Source: Gigaspora rosea
Taxonomy: Eukaryota > Glomeromycota > Glomeromycetes > Diversisporales > Gigasporaceae
Assembly (NCBI GenBank): GCA_003550325.1
Contig: QKWP01000060.1
Span: 131,952 to 195,951 of the forward strand
DNA length: 64,000 bases
Direction of reading: 5' to 3'
Under the pieces are notes generated by a model. It was not told the origin of the DNA. It made no database searches and worked only from the letters and a program-made list of their open reading frames with translations. Below, in pieces: positions 1 to 11,700 of this stretch (within the stretch, counting starts at the first letter, position 1; each line of letters begins with the position of its first letter). Made by a program: the position numbers and the translations under genes.

Positions 1-2259
1 CACATAACCCACTCTTTAGTTCTTTTATCTTCCTTAACCTCTCCTACTGCTATCGTGGGTGTGTTTGGATTCTTTGTTCTAAGTTTATATATTGGTTTGA
101 CTTCTTTCATTGTAAAATTTTTGATTATCTCCTTTTCAATCTTGTCAAACCATTTTGCCTTCTTTTCTCTTAAGCTGAAATTACATGCCAGCTTTATTTG
201 TTTCCACGTATACAACTTTTTTCCATCTTCTGTCATAAGCTGTGAGGTTAGCCATATCCCCATTTTATATGCGCTTGATTCTTCGTATGCGAGCTGGCAT
301 TTTTCTAACACTTTGGCGATTTCTACATCATTTGTTGGTTGGTGTATATTTATGTCCCAACTTTTCGTAAAATCGCTCTCTTCTATCATGAAGCCTAGGA
401 ATTTTGCTTGTTGCAGAACTTGTACCCCCAAATTTCTTATTTTTAACTTTCTCTTCTCTAGTAACTCATGGTTTGTTAAAATGCACTTGATTGAACCCAC
501 TTTTAGCTGCTCTTGCTTCAAACGCATTACCGTCGACTTTTCCAAGAGCCCATCTGAGTTTAGTCTTATTAATAGTTCAGAGAAATGGTGTTCTATGTGT
601 CTGTTCCACAGGCTTTTAAAATTTACAATTTCTGGATGCTTTGTTATTGCATTTGCCGTTGTGGATGGCATTGACATCTTCCACTTTGTAAGGCGTACCA
701 TGGGTTGATGTATTTTATTGCACTGAGTTTTACTCAAACATGCGAGCATGAGTCTATACTCAAGCATGGGTACAAGTACTGCATTGTTTATATATATTAT
801 TTGATTTAACGATATTTTTTTGTGTTTAAGTAAGCCTGTTATCTTGCTTACTTCTCTTCTTGCCCTACATATATCTGATCTTTGCTGATTTCTAATTAAA
901 ATCCACACACCTAGAAAACGTGTCGCCTTCTTCAGACCCTTGGCCATGATTTTTGTTTGCGGGTTTCCTGCCCAAATAAACAAATCATTTTCCATTTTTT
1001 TCCTCCCTGGCTTCACCACTACTAGTTCCGTCTTGCTTGGGTTGATTTCAATATCGTTTAATTTATAAAATTCATTCGACATATCAATTGTTTTTTGCAT
1101 ACTTTTTTGATCGTATGTCAGCCATGTTGTGTCATCTGCGCATGCTAACACCCCTATACGCAGCTTTTCTACTTCGGTTCCTTTGTTCGCTATTGGAGCT
1201 TTTTCTTGCATTTCATAACCCAAATCAGCTTTCTGTACCCTACAGAGCAGGGGATCATAAAACAATCTCCAAACCAAGGGTGATAAGACCTCCCCCTGGT
1301 CTATTCCATCTCCCGCCTCTACAAATTCTGTATTGCCGTATTCTGTTATAATGCTTAATTTTCTATTCTCATACAGATGCACGATAAAATTTAAAAGCTT
1401 AGCGGGAAATCTTAATCTTTCTAGAGCCTTTTTTAAGGCTACCATGCTGACTGAGTCGAAGGCTTTTTTCATATCTTGATAAACAATCCAAAGCTCCTTT
1501 TTTTTCCTCTACGGCCTCTTCTACCATATTATTCATAATATGAACCGGGGCCAATGTACTTTCACCCGACAGGCCTGCAAAGTTCGCTCCTTTTAATATA
1601 TTATTTTCTCTTATGACTTTGTCAAGCCTTACTTGTATTACTCTTGTTAGGACCTTTCTGCATGTTTCAAGTAACGCTATAGGTTTTGTGTTACTTAAGT
1701 TATACTCCCAAAAACTTCCTTTTGGTATTAAGTATAACTGTCCGAGTTTCCACTTATCAGGGATTTTGCCATGCTCCAAAATCGTATTTGCAAACTCTAT
1801 TATTCTTTTTGTCGATTCCGCAGAAAGCTTCTTGAATAATTTATACCCAATGCATGATATACCAGGTGCTGTTTTATTTTGAGTTTTATGTAGTGCAAGG
1901 GCCCATTCTTCGTCAGCAATTGGACTCATTATACTCTTATACCAGTTTGGATTTATATCCTTTCTTGGTTCGTATTCTTTCTGCCACTCCTAACTCATTT
2001 CTTTGAATTTTTGGTCCCTTCCTCTAAACTGCTTTTGAAAGTGTGAGATTACTTGCTGCTTTACTTCCATTTCGTCCTTAATAAGCTCCTGGTTTTGATA
2101 ATGCGAATTTTCTTCTATGAGCACTCTATCTAACATTTCTTTGTTATAAGGCCTATTTAACAGACTTTGAAGCATCCTTTTTTTATCTTTTTTCATCATA
2201 TTAAATCTTTGTTCTATTTTACAACTAATTTCATTTTCTCTTCTTTTGCGTTCTTCCAC
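1..2259 (-). pseudogene. LINE reverse transcriptase (partial, broken)
   Basis: A frame from 1929 to 1399 carries the finger/palm region, including NKTAPGISCIGYKLFK and the IPKG...NTKPIALLETCRKV block that is diagnostic of LINE RTs. The following sequence continues in other frames, with the catalytic box reading LACADDTTWL (the A-D-D codons at 1131-1139, minus strand) and then a long tail to position 1. The block at 2259-1990 is the linker from the endonuclease. Several frameshifts (for instance near 1400-1460 and 1990) make the product inactive. Cys replaces the usual aromatic residue before Ala-Asp-Asp. Confidence 0.85.
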
Positions 2260-2759
2260 TTCTGACTTCTTTCTTAATACTTTTCCCTAGTTTTTTAGCT
2301 CCTCTGTCTTTATTTGGCTCCAGAATTTTGGCATTAGTGGGATTTGCATTTGATATGCTTGATTTATGTTTTCTATCTGTTCGTTGAGTTTTGTCTGGTT
2401 ATAGATGCTTATTTCTTCTTCATCATGTTTATACATCTTTTTTTGTAACTGGAACAGAAATTTAATTTTTTTGTACATCTTGCATTTTGAAACTAATGTT
2501 TTGATCTGTGCCTCTGTTTTTTTAACATTGATCCAGGGGATGTGCTTCATTGCTGCCTTTAAGATTGTACTACTTATAATCTCCCACTCCTTCTCGATTT
2601 GCATTTTACTGTCCCTGATAATAGCTTCACCATTAATATCTTTTTTAGTCTTTAACAAAGAGTCGACACACTTGCTATATGACTCCCAATTTTCTTCAGT
2701 TGCCTTATGATATAGAAAAACCCTTCTTGCTGGTCTTTTTCCTTCCTTTTTCCGGAGCT

Positions 2760-4867
2760 TGCTATAGTTCAGTATTGTACTTGTTTCTATTTCCGCCCAG
2801 ACCAAATTGTGATCACTCCCCGTTAATATATTTATATCTTTAATTTCAGCCTTCATAATTAAGCTTTGTAGCTCCTCTCCTAACCATACGTAATCAATTC
2901 TTGATACTGAATTATCTTTTTGCCAGGTATATTCTTTTTTGTGGGGATTAATATAACGGAAGGAATCTATAAAGTCTCTATTTCTAAGCCACTCCAATAA
3001 GGTTTTGTCTAAACCCTGATTTTTGCGTTTTGTGTTATTGGTGTCCATGTTTGTACTACCTACTGCGTTAAAATCTCCCATTATGCAGGTATACATATTG
3101 ATCCTATTTTTGCATATCTCTTTTATAATACAGTCAACCCTCCCTAAATGCAAGTCGTCGGGACAGGCTCTGAGGCGTGCATTTAGGGAGAGTTGCAATT
3201 AGAGAGTAGCCAATCATATTGAATCTCTATGTAAAATCACGTGACCATTGTAACCAATAATACTGTATTGTATAATTTTATTGCATAAAATAAAGTTTTT
3301 TCGCTACACTAACGCTACTGTATTACAAAAATTTTTTTAATTTAGTCATATATAAATAATATATAAGTCCTTTGCTTTGCTCCGGACAAACCTAATTTAT
3401 AAAACCTTAAAATTTTTTAAGACAAAACTAATTTAGAAGCCTTAATTAAAGATATTACAACGTTCTACAAAAAGATAAGTAAAGGCATTACGTTGATTTA
3501 TTTAAAGTTTTAGAGATTTTACTAACGCCTTTTCTCCAATATCAGGTTCGAAATTATAAAAAAAAACAAATCCTCCAAGATTTAAAAATACAAGCACAAT
3601 GTTATATTACGTACATAAATACATATGTATATAAAGGTATAGTATGTATATATTTTCGGGCTAATTGTACCGGTATTAGATGATTAAAACGATTACCCCA
3701 TAAGAAAATTGGACCAGATCACTACGGATTGGCGTCAGATAAGTACGGGTCTTCGTAGCATGGTTCAAGATCCGGATTTGTACGGGTATGGCTAGTGATG
3801 TGCCGTGTATAGTACAGTACGCAAAAAATTTTTAGAATATTCTAGAACAAAATATAAAACTATTCATAACTTAAATTTTCCCTTATGAAACCGCCGTTTA
3901 TTTTCTAAGCAAAATTATTCCTTGCAAAATTTTGTATATAGATAGTTTATATATTATATGCGTACTATACATATTTCACATTCTATATATACTATATGCA
4001 CTGTACAACTATACGTACTGTACATACTGTATGTATTGTACGCTAAAAAAATTCAGACAACATATAAATGGCACATTACTAGGTATGGCCCGAATTGATA
4101 CGTAGTAATCAGGAACGTATATGGTGATCGAATGTTATAAAGAATATCAAATTTTGATTGGTTGTTTTATGACTGTAATCACGTGGTTGCATTTACGGGG
4201 GGAGTCTATATGCACGGGCCAAGAGAATAGCATGCAATTGCAGAATAAAGAACGTGCACTTAGCTATAAGGCCCTTCATGGGGCCAGACAATTGCCATGC
4301 ATTTAAGGGGGGTTGCATTTAGGGGGTTGCACTTAGAGAAGGTTGACTGTAGTTTGTTGAGCTTCTTTGTTAATTTTTTTATCCACAGGCGGTAAGTAAA
4401 CTATCCACACTTGGAACATTACTTTTTTGAAAAAAAAACTCTATTCTAATTACATACGGACTATATTTTACTACCTTGCCTATATGCTTTGCCCACTTTT
4501 TATTAACCAAAACTCCAACTCCTGAGCCCTTGTTTTTATCTGCATCTTTGGACGACCAAAAACTTATGTAACCATGTTGATTCATTTTTATCCACTTTCC
4601 TTTTTTTTCACCTATATTAGTCTCTGCAATACCAATTATGTCTAACTTTTCTTTTTTACCCCAATCAGCTAATGCTACTAACTTTTGCTCATTTATTCTT
4701 AACCCATTAATATTATGGAACCCTAACTTGAGTGAACCAAAACTTCTATCGATTGTACTTTCCTCACGTGTTTCTGTTGCGATGGGCCTAACTGAAGCAT
4801 TGGTGAGGTGTTTTGCTTCGTTCATATTCTTTGATTCAACTGGGCGAAAATTAGGAGCGCAAAGCAA
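2760..4867 (-). pseudogene. LINE apurinic-type endonuclease, split by a transposon
   Basis: The N-terminal half (4867-4379) shows the endonuclease signatures GFHNINGL and IIGIAETN, the latter carrying the catalytic Glu. The C-terminal half (3120 down to about 2780) shows CIMGDFNAV, SRIDYVW and GSDHNLV, i.e. the Asp/Asn pair and the terminal Ser-Asp-His. Between them lie a 1-nt frameshift near 4390-4400 and a 1219-bp insertion at a TA dinucleotide. The enzyme would nick target DNA for target-primed reverse transcription. Because of the insertion, an ATG of transposon origin now opens the downstream reading frame, so its first residues are not endonuclease. Confidence 0.85.
3131..4349. mobile_element. 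Pogo/Tc1-mariner-like non-autonomous DNA transposon
   Basis: The two ends are inverted copies beginning CAGTCAACC and continuing with a TCTCTAAGTGCAA-like stretch (about 21-23 bp). They are flanked on both sides by TA, the target duplication typical of the Tc1/mariner/pogo superfamily. Subterminal segments near 3225 and 4185 are also related in inverted orientation around a TCACGTG motif. At 1219 bp, with no long reading frame, it is a non-autonomous or decayed copy. Exact removal with one TA rejoins the flanking endonuclease sequence, which confirms the boundaries. Confidence 0.85.
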
Positions 4868-4910
4868 GTATTTGCTCTATTGTTCTGAATTTATCTTGCA
4901 TGTCTGCCAA

Positions 4911-5712
4911 TCATTTTTCAATCTCAACATTTTTTCCTGTTACTTCATCTTGCTTGTTTTTTCTTTTGTCCAATTTTTCAGTATTTGAACCCGTTGCTAC
5001 CTTATTTACTACATGCTCTTGTATATTCTCATTAGAAAATTCAACACTTTTTAATGGTTTTCTTGTACTACTTTGTGATCTAAAGTTACTACCTGCACTA
5101 TAATTTTGTTTACCCCTAATATTTCTGGCTCTTTTTTGTACTCTAGTTATCTCTGTTTCATATGATGGCCTTTTTCCTTTGTTAATATAGCAAACTTCTT
5201 TTTGATACCGAAATTGTTTCTGATTTCTTCTGACCGAATTTTCTGTTATCCTCTGCCATTCCAACTTTGTATTGTAGTAATATATATTATACTCTTGAGC
5301 TTGTAGGAGTTCCTCTTCTGACTTAAAAAAAAACATAGGCTCTTTGTCTTTGGTTGTCGTGACGATTGTTCAAGATGTGTACCGCTTGCACGTTGTATTT
5401 TTTAAGTCAGCGTAAAAGTAAGCTATCATATGCTGTTGTTGGTATATTGGAAATTGTACCCCTATATCTATTTCTCTCTTCCAGTTTTGCTATGTCGAAC
5501 TTTCTAGGTGTTGTTCTGTATGTTTTACCATGGTCCAAATGCAAAGACCAATTTTCTTTTAACGATTTTTCTCTTTGCTCCGAGTTTGCTAGGATTTTTA
5601 TATATGCTGCCTTGGTAGAGAAATTCTGCTGCCATGCAATAATAGTTACTGTGCAAAATAACTTAAAAAAGCTTTGATTTCTTCTGCCTTCATTCCCTTT
5701 GGCAGATCCCAT
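4911..5712 (-). pseudogene. LINE ORF1, C-terminal part (two frames)
   Basis: Two successive frames (5712-5407 and 5336-4911) continue ORF1 toward the endonuclease. The first ends with a segment in which the residues RTTPRKFDI and YRGTISNIP stand out; the second is Lys/Asn/Gln-rich and probably the basic tail. The spacing and absence of any other start suggest they were one reading frame before indels. An RRM-like nucleic-acid-binding fold would be usual for this part of a LINE ORF1, but I cannot confirm it from the sequence alone. Confidence 0.5.
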
Positions 5713-6556
5713 AATGTAAAAAAATATGTTGCAGTTTTCTCGTAGTCTTTGAACTTTGGAATGTAATTTTGTTTACTGGAGCCCATACTGAATTGTAAAT
5801 ATTTTCATGCTGTTTGGCTCTTTTATTATTCAATACTGCTAATGCTTCTTCTCTGTCTTGAGCCTTTTTGTTGATATGCTCATTAAGTCCGTAATCTAGT
5901 ATGCCACACTTTTCTTGTATTAAAATGTCTTTAACTGTTTCTATTTCATTGTCAAGACTGCGTGCCGACTCTTCCTCTTCTTCGTGATTTCGTTTGCGCA
6001 ATTTGCTTTGTGCTTCTATTTCTATGTTGCTTACACTACTAATAACCTCAACAATTGGCTGTGATGGTGATAATTCCATATCAACTGGCTTGTTCTTAAC
6101 TTTAAAGTTCTCATTTTGAGCTCCATTTTGCTCACTATTATATTCTAACATGACTTTTTCCTCCATTTTCATCTTATTGTTAATTTTGCTTTCTGTGTTT
6201 GTGCGTTTCTTATACAAAACCTCCATCGGAATAAATTTATCTTTATCTTTGTTAATAAAATTCTGGCCTTGAACACTAGCCATGCTCTCGACTTTCATAT
6301 TACTAATATTAGACTAATCTAGCAGAATTTCCTCCTCTTTTGTTAAGTCTTGTTCTCTTGCTTTTTTGTGTTGGGCATACGTATAAAAGCGTAATACATT
6401 ACGAACAATTGAAATCAAGTACACTTCACTAGTACCTAAATACTTTGCAATTTTTCTATTCTCTTCCCAGATAAATTTGTTTTGTTCTTTTTGTACCAGT
6501 AACTTTTCATCCTCTGACTTGTTAAAGAAGTTTTTATAATCAGGAAGTTTTAGCAT
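5690..6556 (-). pseudogene. LINE ORF1, N-terminal part (broken)
   Basis: One frame runs from an ATG at 6556 with a single stop near 6314, then continues to 5690. The product is rich in Lys, Glu and Asn, with no zinc knuckle and no membrane segment. It includes a stretch (about 5980-6010) rich in acidic and Arg residues. Position upstream of the endonuclease and shared strand are the reasons for calling it ORF1, whose product in LINEs usually binds the element RNA. I do not recognise a specific domain here. The next block continues in another frame, implying an indel near 5700. Confidence 0.6.
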
Positions 6557-7080
6557 TTTATGCGTTGTTTTGCACGTGTTTGTTTGTTATTTTGTTGTTG
6601 TTGTTTTTTGTTGTTATTTTGTTGGTTTAATATCTCGTCCACTTCTAATTTTGTTTGTCCCCATTTAGCTATTTGTTTACCTTCCCGAAGCGTTTGTTTG
6701 TTTTGTTGGCTACTGATCTGCAATACAGGGTAATGACAATTTCCCCAAAAAGATTTTTTTTTTGTAAAAATTTTTTCGAAGAATACAATTTCTTGTGTTT
6801 CAAAGATTTGTATCTTTAGAGCGAGTATAACTGTTCTAATAAACTATATGTGTTTTTTCCTGCTTCACTTTTTTTCCTAAGGCTATTTTAAGTGTTTACT
6901 TATTATAATTATGTTAAATTTTAAAACTTCTTTAGTTCCAATTTTGGTCGCAATGATCGTTGGAAAGAGTTTTGTATGAGAAATTTTGGGAGCAATATAT
7001 TTTTTATAATTTATATAGAATATATGGATAATTAATTAACATTAACGGGTAAGTATATTTATTTTATTAAAATTCTTATT
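6557..7080. other. LINE leader or upstream flank, low complexity
   Basis: The stretch just upstream of ORF1 on the minus strand is rich in GTT/TTG repeats (6580-6640) and then becomes plain AT-rich. It may include the LINE 5' UTR, but no boundary or target duplication is visible. No gene is supported here. Confidence 0.4.
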
Positions 7081-7841
7081 TTTACATATTGTAATACAAA
7101 CTAAATTTCAACCCAAACCCTATCTAACTAATAAGTCAATCCTAAATTGATCTCTAATCTAACCAAAATACTTATCTACTATTGTATTTCAACTCATTTG
7201 ATTTGCATTAATCATTTCGTTCTGCTCATAAATATAATGCAAAACCAATTCATAAATGACGAATATAAATACCCATTTATCATTATATACTTTTTAATGA
7301 TTTCATTCGCATTAATAATTTCACTTGGTTCAAAAATATAAAGGTCAATTATTAATTATTGATATTAAAATTAGCCAAGCCAGTTAATAAGCACGAACAT
7401 AAATACTTATTACTATACATATTCTTCAAACCTTTGGCTAGAGAATCCAAAGCTATTAATAATAAAATGAAGTTAAGTTAGCAAACATACGAACTTAAAT
7501 ACTTATTTACCATACATAATTTTCAAATCATTTCATTCACATTAATTATTTAATTCAGCTTGCGAATCTAATAGTAATTTATTAATTATTAGAATTAAAA
7601 TCTGAAAAGTATGAACATAAACACTTATTTACCAGACATGCCTTTCATTTGCATTAATTAATTAATTCGCTCAAGAATCCAAAGGTTGTATATAATACCG
7701 ATAGTGTTGAAATTAGCAAAACCAGTCCACAAAGCATTAATAATTACTTATTTATCATACACACCTTTCATTTGCAAACCTAATAACTATTATTAATTAT
7801 TTAGATTAAAAATCGGCAAATCAGTTAACAAAGCAAAACAT
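7081..7841. repeat. Degenerate ~100-135-bp tandem repeat array (left part)
   Basis: A unit containing ACATAAATACTTATTTACC, then a CATTTCATT...GCATTAATTAATT stretch and an AATTAAAATCAGCAAA-like stretch, recurs at about 7166, 7262, 7398, 7493, 7613 and 7732. Spacing varies from about 95 to 135 bp and units are well diverged. The array resumes immediately beyond the right LTR of element 1, so it is one array split by the retroelement. Confidence 0.75.
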
Positions 7842-8411
7842 TGTTATAGAATAGGTTTTAATTTTGGTAGAAATTAGTTAAGAAATTAGAACTAAATAAG
7901 GAAATTTTGTAATAACTGTATTTAGTAATAGTGATATGCGAAATTGATGTGCAATGACACTCAATGACGCTTAGCGATGCTTAATGACGCTTAGCGACGC
8001 TTAACGACGCTTAGTGACGCTTAATGACGCTTAGCGATGCTTAACGATGCTTAGCGACGCTTAGCTCAATAGATATATAAACCCACTTTATTTCCTTTAG
8101 TTTTAGACAGATCTAGACATTGTATTTTATCTTTACCTTTATATTTATTATCCTCCTCCTTTATTATTAATAAACTCTTGGGATTTTTAAGGAACAGACA
8201 CCTTGGAATAGCCCTCTTGTCAAATTAATAAACTGTCTATTATTTCTTGTTGTTTTATACCGAACTGCCACAGAGAATGTGTAGTTTCTTACAAACATAA
8301 AAGAAACTATACTTCCCTCTTGCACACCACTTCACGCCCAAAGTAAGGGATCTCAGGAGCCGTGTGATTGTTACTCTATCAGAATTAAAGAAGGCTTCCG
8401 GTACTGTAATA
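7842..8411 (+). repeat. Left LTR of element 1, with decamer array and TATA box
   Basis: The 570-bp repeat starts TGTTATAGAATAGG and ends CTGTAATA. Its promoter side (about 7954-8064) is a run of roughly eleven 10-bp units of the type GACGCTTAGC/GACGCTTAAC, GC-richer than anything nearby. Directly after the array is TATATAAA (8074-8081), a good core promoter position, and AATAAA motifs follow near 8168 and 8225 as candidate poly(A) signals. The array is an obvious candidate for multimerised transcription factor sites. Confidence 0.93.
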
Positions 8412-8413
8412 TT

Positions 8414-8431
8414 TGGTGCCTTCTGGCAGAA
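8414..8431 (+). other. Primer-binding site of element 1
   Basis: Two bases after the LTR comes TGGTGCCTTCTGGCAGAA. Minus-strand primer sites begin TGG because they pair with the CCA tail of a tRNA, and this one is nearly identical to the site of element 2. I cannot name the tRNA without a tRNA set from this genome. Confidence 0.8.
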
Positions 8432-8712
8432 ACCTAATTAAATTATTGGATATGATTGGAGAATTTGGAAATCTTATTATTACTATTGGCAGAAATATTT
8501 ATTTTTTTAGCTGTTACTAACTCTCTTGCTATTAATTGCACTCTTGTTATTTTCTTACAACTTACTTGGAATTTTCTTTTTGTTGGAGATTAACTACTTA
8601 CTATATTTTGGAGATTAAAATTTTGTTAACAACTTACTACTAACCTTTTATTTTTGAGATATTTTATTATTCTTTTATTAGTTTCCTTGAAACTTGGGAC
8701 TTCCTTCTCTAT

Positions 8713-11700
8713 ATGAATAGAGCATACGAATTATATTTAGAACAAATTGAAGTACACGAAAGAAGTCATCCTTCCTCACTTGCAGTAGACGTTTTGCAAG
8801 CCTACTATCCTGATTTATCTTGTACTATCTGTTATCCTGTTGCTAATTTATACCATCCCTTTCACCGATTTTGGAGAACATATCAAGACAATTATTTTGC
8901 TACCCAATATTCACAAAAGACAAACGACTCTTACTGTGTTTTAGTCGCTGCTACTGATTATAATACTGCTAGAGCCGCTGCTCGAGATATTGTTTTTAGT
9001 TGCCGCTATAATAACGACATTTTATACCCAAAAGAAGTTATTGCTGGTCTACTTCTTGCACATACCCCCTATACCCTTGCACCTATCTTACCTCTTAATT
9101 TTGAAGCTAACCTACTTGACTTCATATCAAGGACCTCTTACCTTCTACACCTGCTCCAACTCGACTAAGGACTGAAAACCTTCTATTCGATTTTCAAAAT
9201 CAATTAGAAAGAACTGAATTAAACTTTGACGTTTCTCCACCCAGATCTATATTTACTTTAGGACCTGAACAATTAGCTGACACTGGTGTTGGTTCTTCCA
9301 CTAATACTCATATACCAATCCCTCCAAGCCTTGCACTTCCTTCTTCACCTATCTCAGAAATTCTATATCATTATACTCGAGAAACTACTCCTCCTCCACA
9401 AAATCGCTTCTTTCGCTATTTACAACAAACCTTTTCTCCTGCTCGCACAACTGTTCCTCCTCCTCCTCCTGTAACTGAATATTACCCTACTGTTAATTTA
9501 GATATAAACGTTACTCCATGCCTTACTTAATACACCTCCTCTTAACAACCAAAACTTAATTGACCCCCTTGATCATTATATCCAAAACCAAGACACTACT
9601 ATTGTTAGAGCTGACTCCCCTCCACAATTCGAGGAAATAAATTTACAACCTCTTGTTAAAGAATTAAACCCTATCTTACCTCCTAACCAACCAGAAAATC
9701 TAATGGGTGATCAAGCTTTACAAACTGCTGCACAAGCCATAACTGATCTTGCTAATGCTCTTGGATAAGGCTCTGAGAAAACTCTTATAACTGTTGCAGA
9801 TTTTTATAGAGATGGAACCCAAGACCCTGCTGACTGGCTGAAGGAATTTAGAAGAGCCGCTACTGCTAACCGATGAAGTGCTGAACGGAAACTTCAACTT
9901 GCTCCTGTGTATCTTAAAGGTGTTGCTCTGAACTGGTACACCGCTCTAAACCCAGTACCCAATACTTTTAATGATGACCATAACCAGGACCAAAGTTTTC
10001 AGCATCTTTTTAAGGCACGTTTTTATACTACTAAGCAAAAGGCCCTTTGGCAAAAACAACTTTTCGAGATTAAGCAAGGACCCACAGAGACTGTGGATGG
10101 ATATGTCAACCGATTTCGTACATTGCAAAAGAAAGTGGACCCAACTGGTGTTTTTCCCGCTGATTTTGTTAAACAACTTTTTATCCAAGGCTTACGTCCT
10201 GAGTATGCAGTTAATGTTCAAGCTGCTATACCTAATACCCTGACCAATGCTATTGAAGTAGCCCTTCGCTGGGAAACTGGAAAATTAATGACTACCCCTA
10301 CTACCAATACCGACCAAGCTATTCAACAACTTACAGACCAAATTGCTAAGCTTAGTATTAATTTAGCCCAGACACAGACCACACCTACCTCTTCTGTTAA
10401 TTATGCTGACAACCGTGCCCAAACCCCTCGAATGAAAGAGCCTCCTATCTGCTATTATTGTGGACGCACTGGACATTTTATTCGTGACTGCAATAGTAGA
10501 AAACAGGACCAACGACAAGGATCCAATTCTCGTCGTAATAATAATAACAATAACCGGAACAGAAATAACAACCAAAATAGGGACCGAAATGGTCGCTCTT
10601 CTGATCGCTATTCCAATAACAGAGACCGTTCTCGCAGTCGCAATAATTCTCGTCCTAGAAGCCAATCTAGAGATAATAATTATAGAAGCCGAAATAATGA
10701 TAACTATCACTCTTACCAAAACTCCTCTAATCGATCTCCTTCGCCTTATCATCGAAGTGTTAATTATCTTACACAAAATCAGACTCAGACACCCTCTCTT
10801 ACTGCTAGCAAGTGGAAAACGCTACTCAATAATCCATCTATCCGAGGTGCCTTGGCTACCCACCTGTATGAGGAAGCCAAAAATGCCAACCTTGTTCAAA
10901 CCCCTGCGTATACTACACCTGTCAAATGTAATGTCTCTCTTCAGAATAAACCCTACCAAGCTATTATTGATAGTGGTGCCTCAATTAGCATGATTGCTCA
11001 CAAGGCAGTCAAGGAACTTGAATTGACTATTGAAAAGGCCTCTAATAGCCTTATTGTCCCTGCAGTTGGAACCTCTACTCGACCTTTAGGGATTATAAAA
11101 GACCTACTAATTAAAATTGACCATATTATTATCCCTCTTACTGTGGAAGTAGTAGATACTACTTCTTACTCTCTTCTCTTAGGCAATAACTGGAATCAAA
11201 AAGTGAAAGCAAATTATAATTGGAAAAATGGATGTTATACTTTTAAATGGGAAAACAAGAAATATACTATTCCTACTACTTATGAAAGTAACCAACCTTT
11301 ACCCAGTCAACCCACTGTGACTACACCAGATGAATTAGACCTTTATGAACCAGAATACTTATATCCTCGAGAAGCCTATACTTTTGATCGAGAAGACTCA
11401 AACCAATCTTTCTCACCAGAAGAAAATGAATGGACTACTTATTATTCTCGCCGTAGAAACAGAAAAGCTCCTAAACAGCATGTCTGTGGAAATTGTGGTT
11501 CTCCTGACCACCTCTTTGCAAATTGCCCTACCAACCAATGTAATCGATGCCAGGAATTTGGCCACATTGCTGTTAAATGCCCCAAACAAGCCCCAAGATG
11601 TACCACCTGTCCTACTTGCCATGACTCCAACCATCTATACAGAGATTGCTCTAATAATGTCTGCAGAGGATGCAGTACATTAGGCCATATTGAAGCTTAC

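Larger units (their letters stand above)
1..6556 (-). mobile_element. Degenerate LINE (non-LTR retrotransposon), 3' end beyond the left edge
   Basis: Reading the minus strand from about 6556 down to 1 gives, in order, an ORF1-like region, an AP-type endonuclease and a reverse transcriptase, which is the standard order of a two-ORF LINE. The reading frame changes several times and contains stops, so the copy is dead. A 1.2-kb DNA transposon sits inside the endonuclease. The RT continues past its catalytic A-D-D box to position 1, so the thumb, any C-terminal domain and the 3' UTR lie outside the window. No target duplication can be seen because only the 5' side is present. Family-level assignment (for example to a named clade) is not possible by eye. 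Confidence 0.9.

Noticed and set aside
1..708. 217-codon plus-strand frame at the left edge
   Set aside because: It is the antisense shadow of the LINE RT tail, which reads on the minus strand with recognisable RT content.
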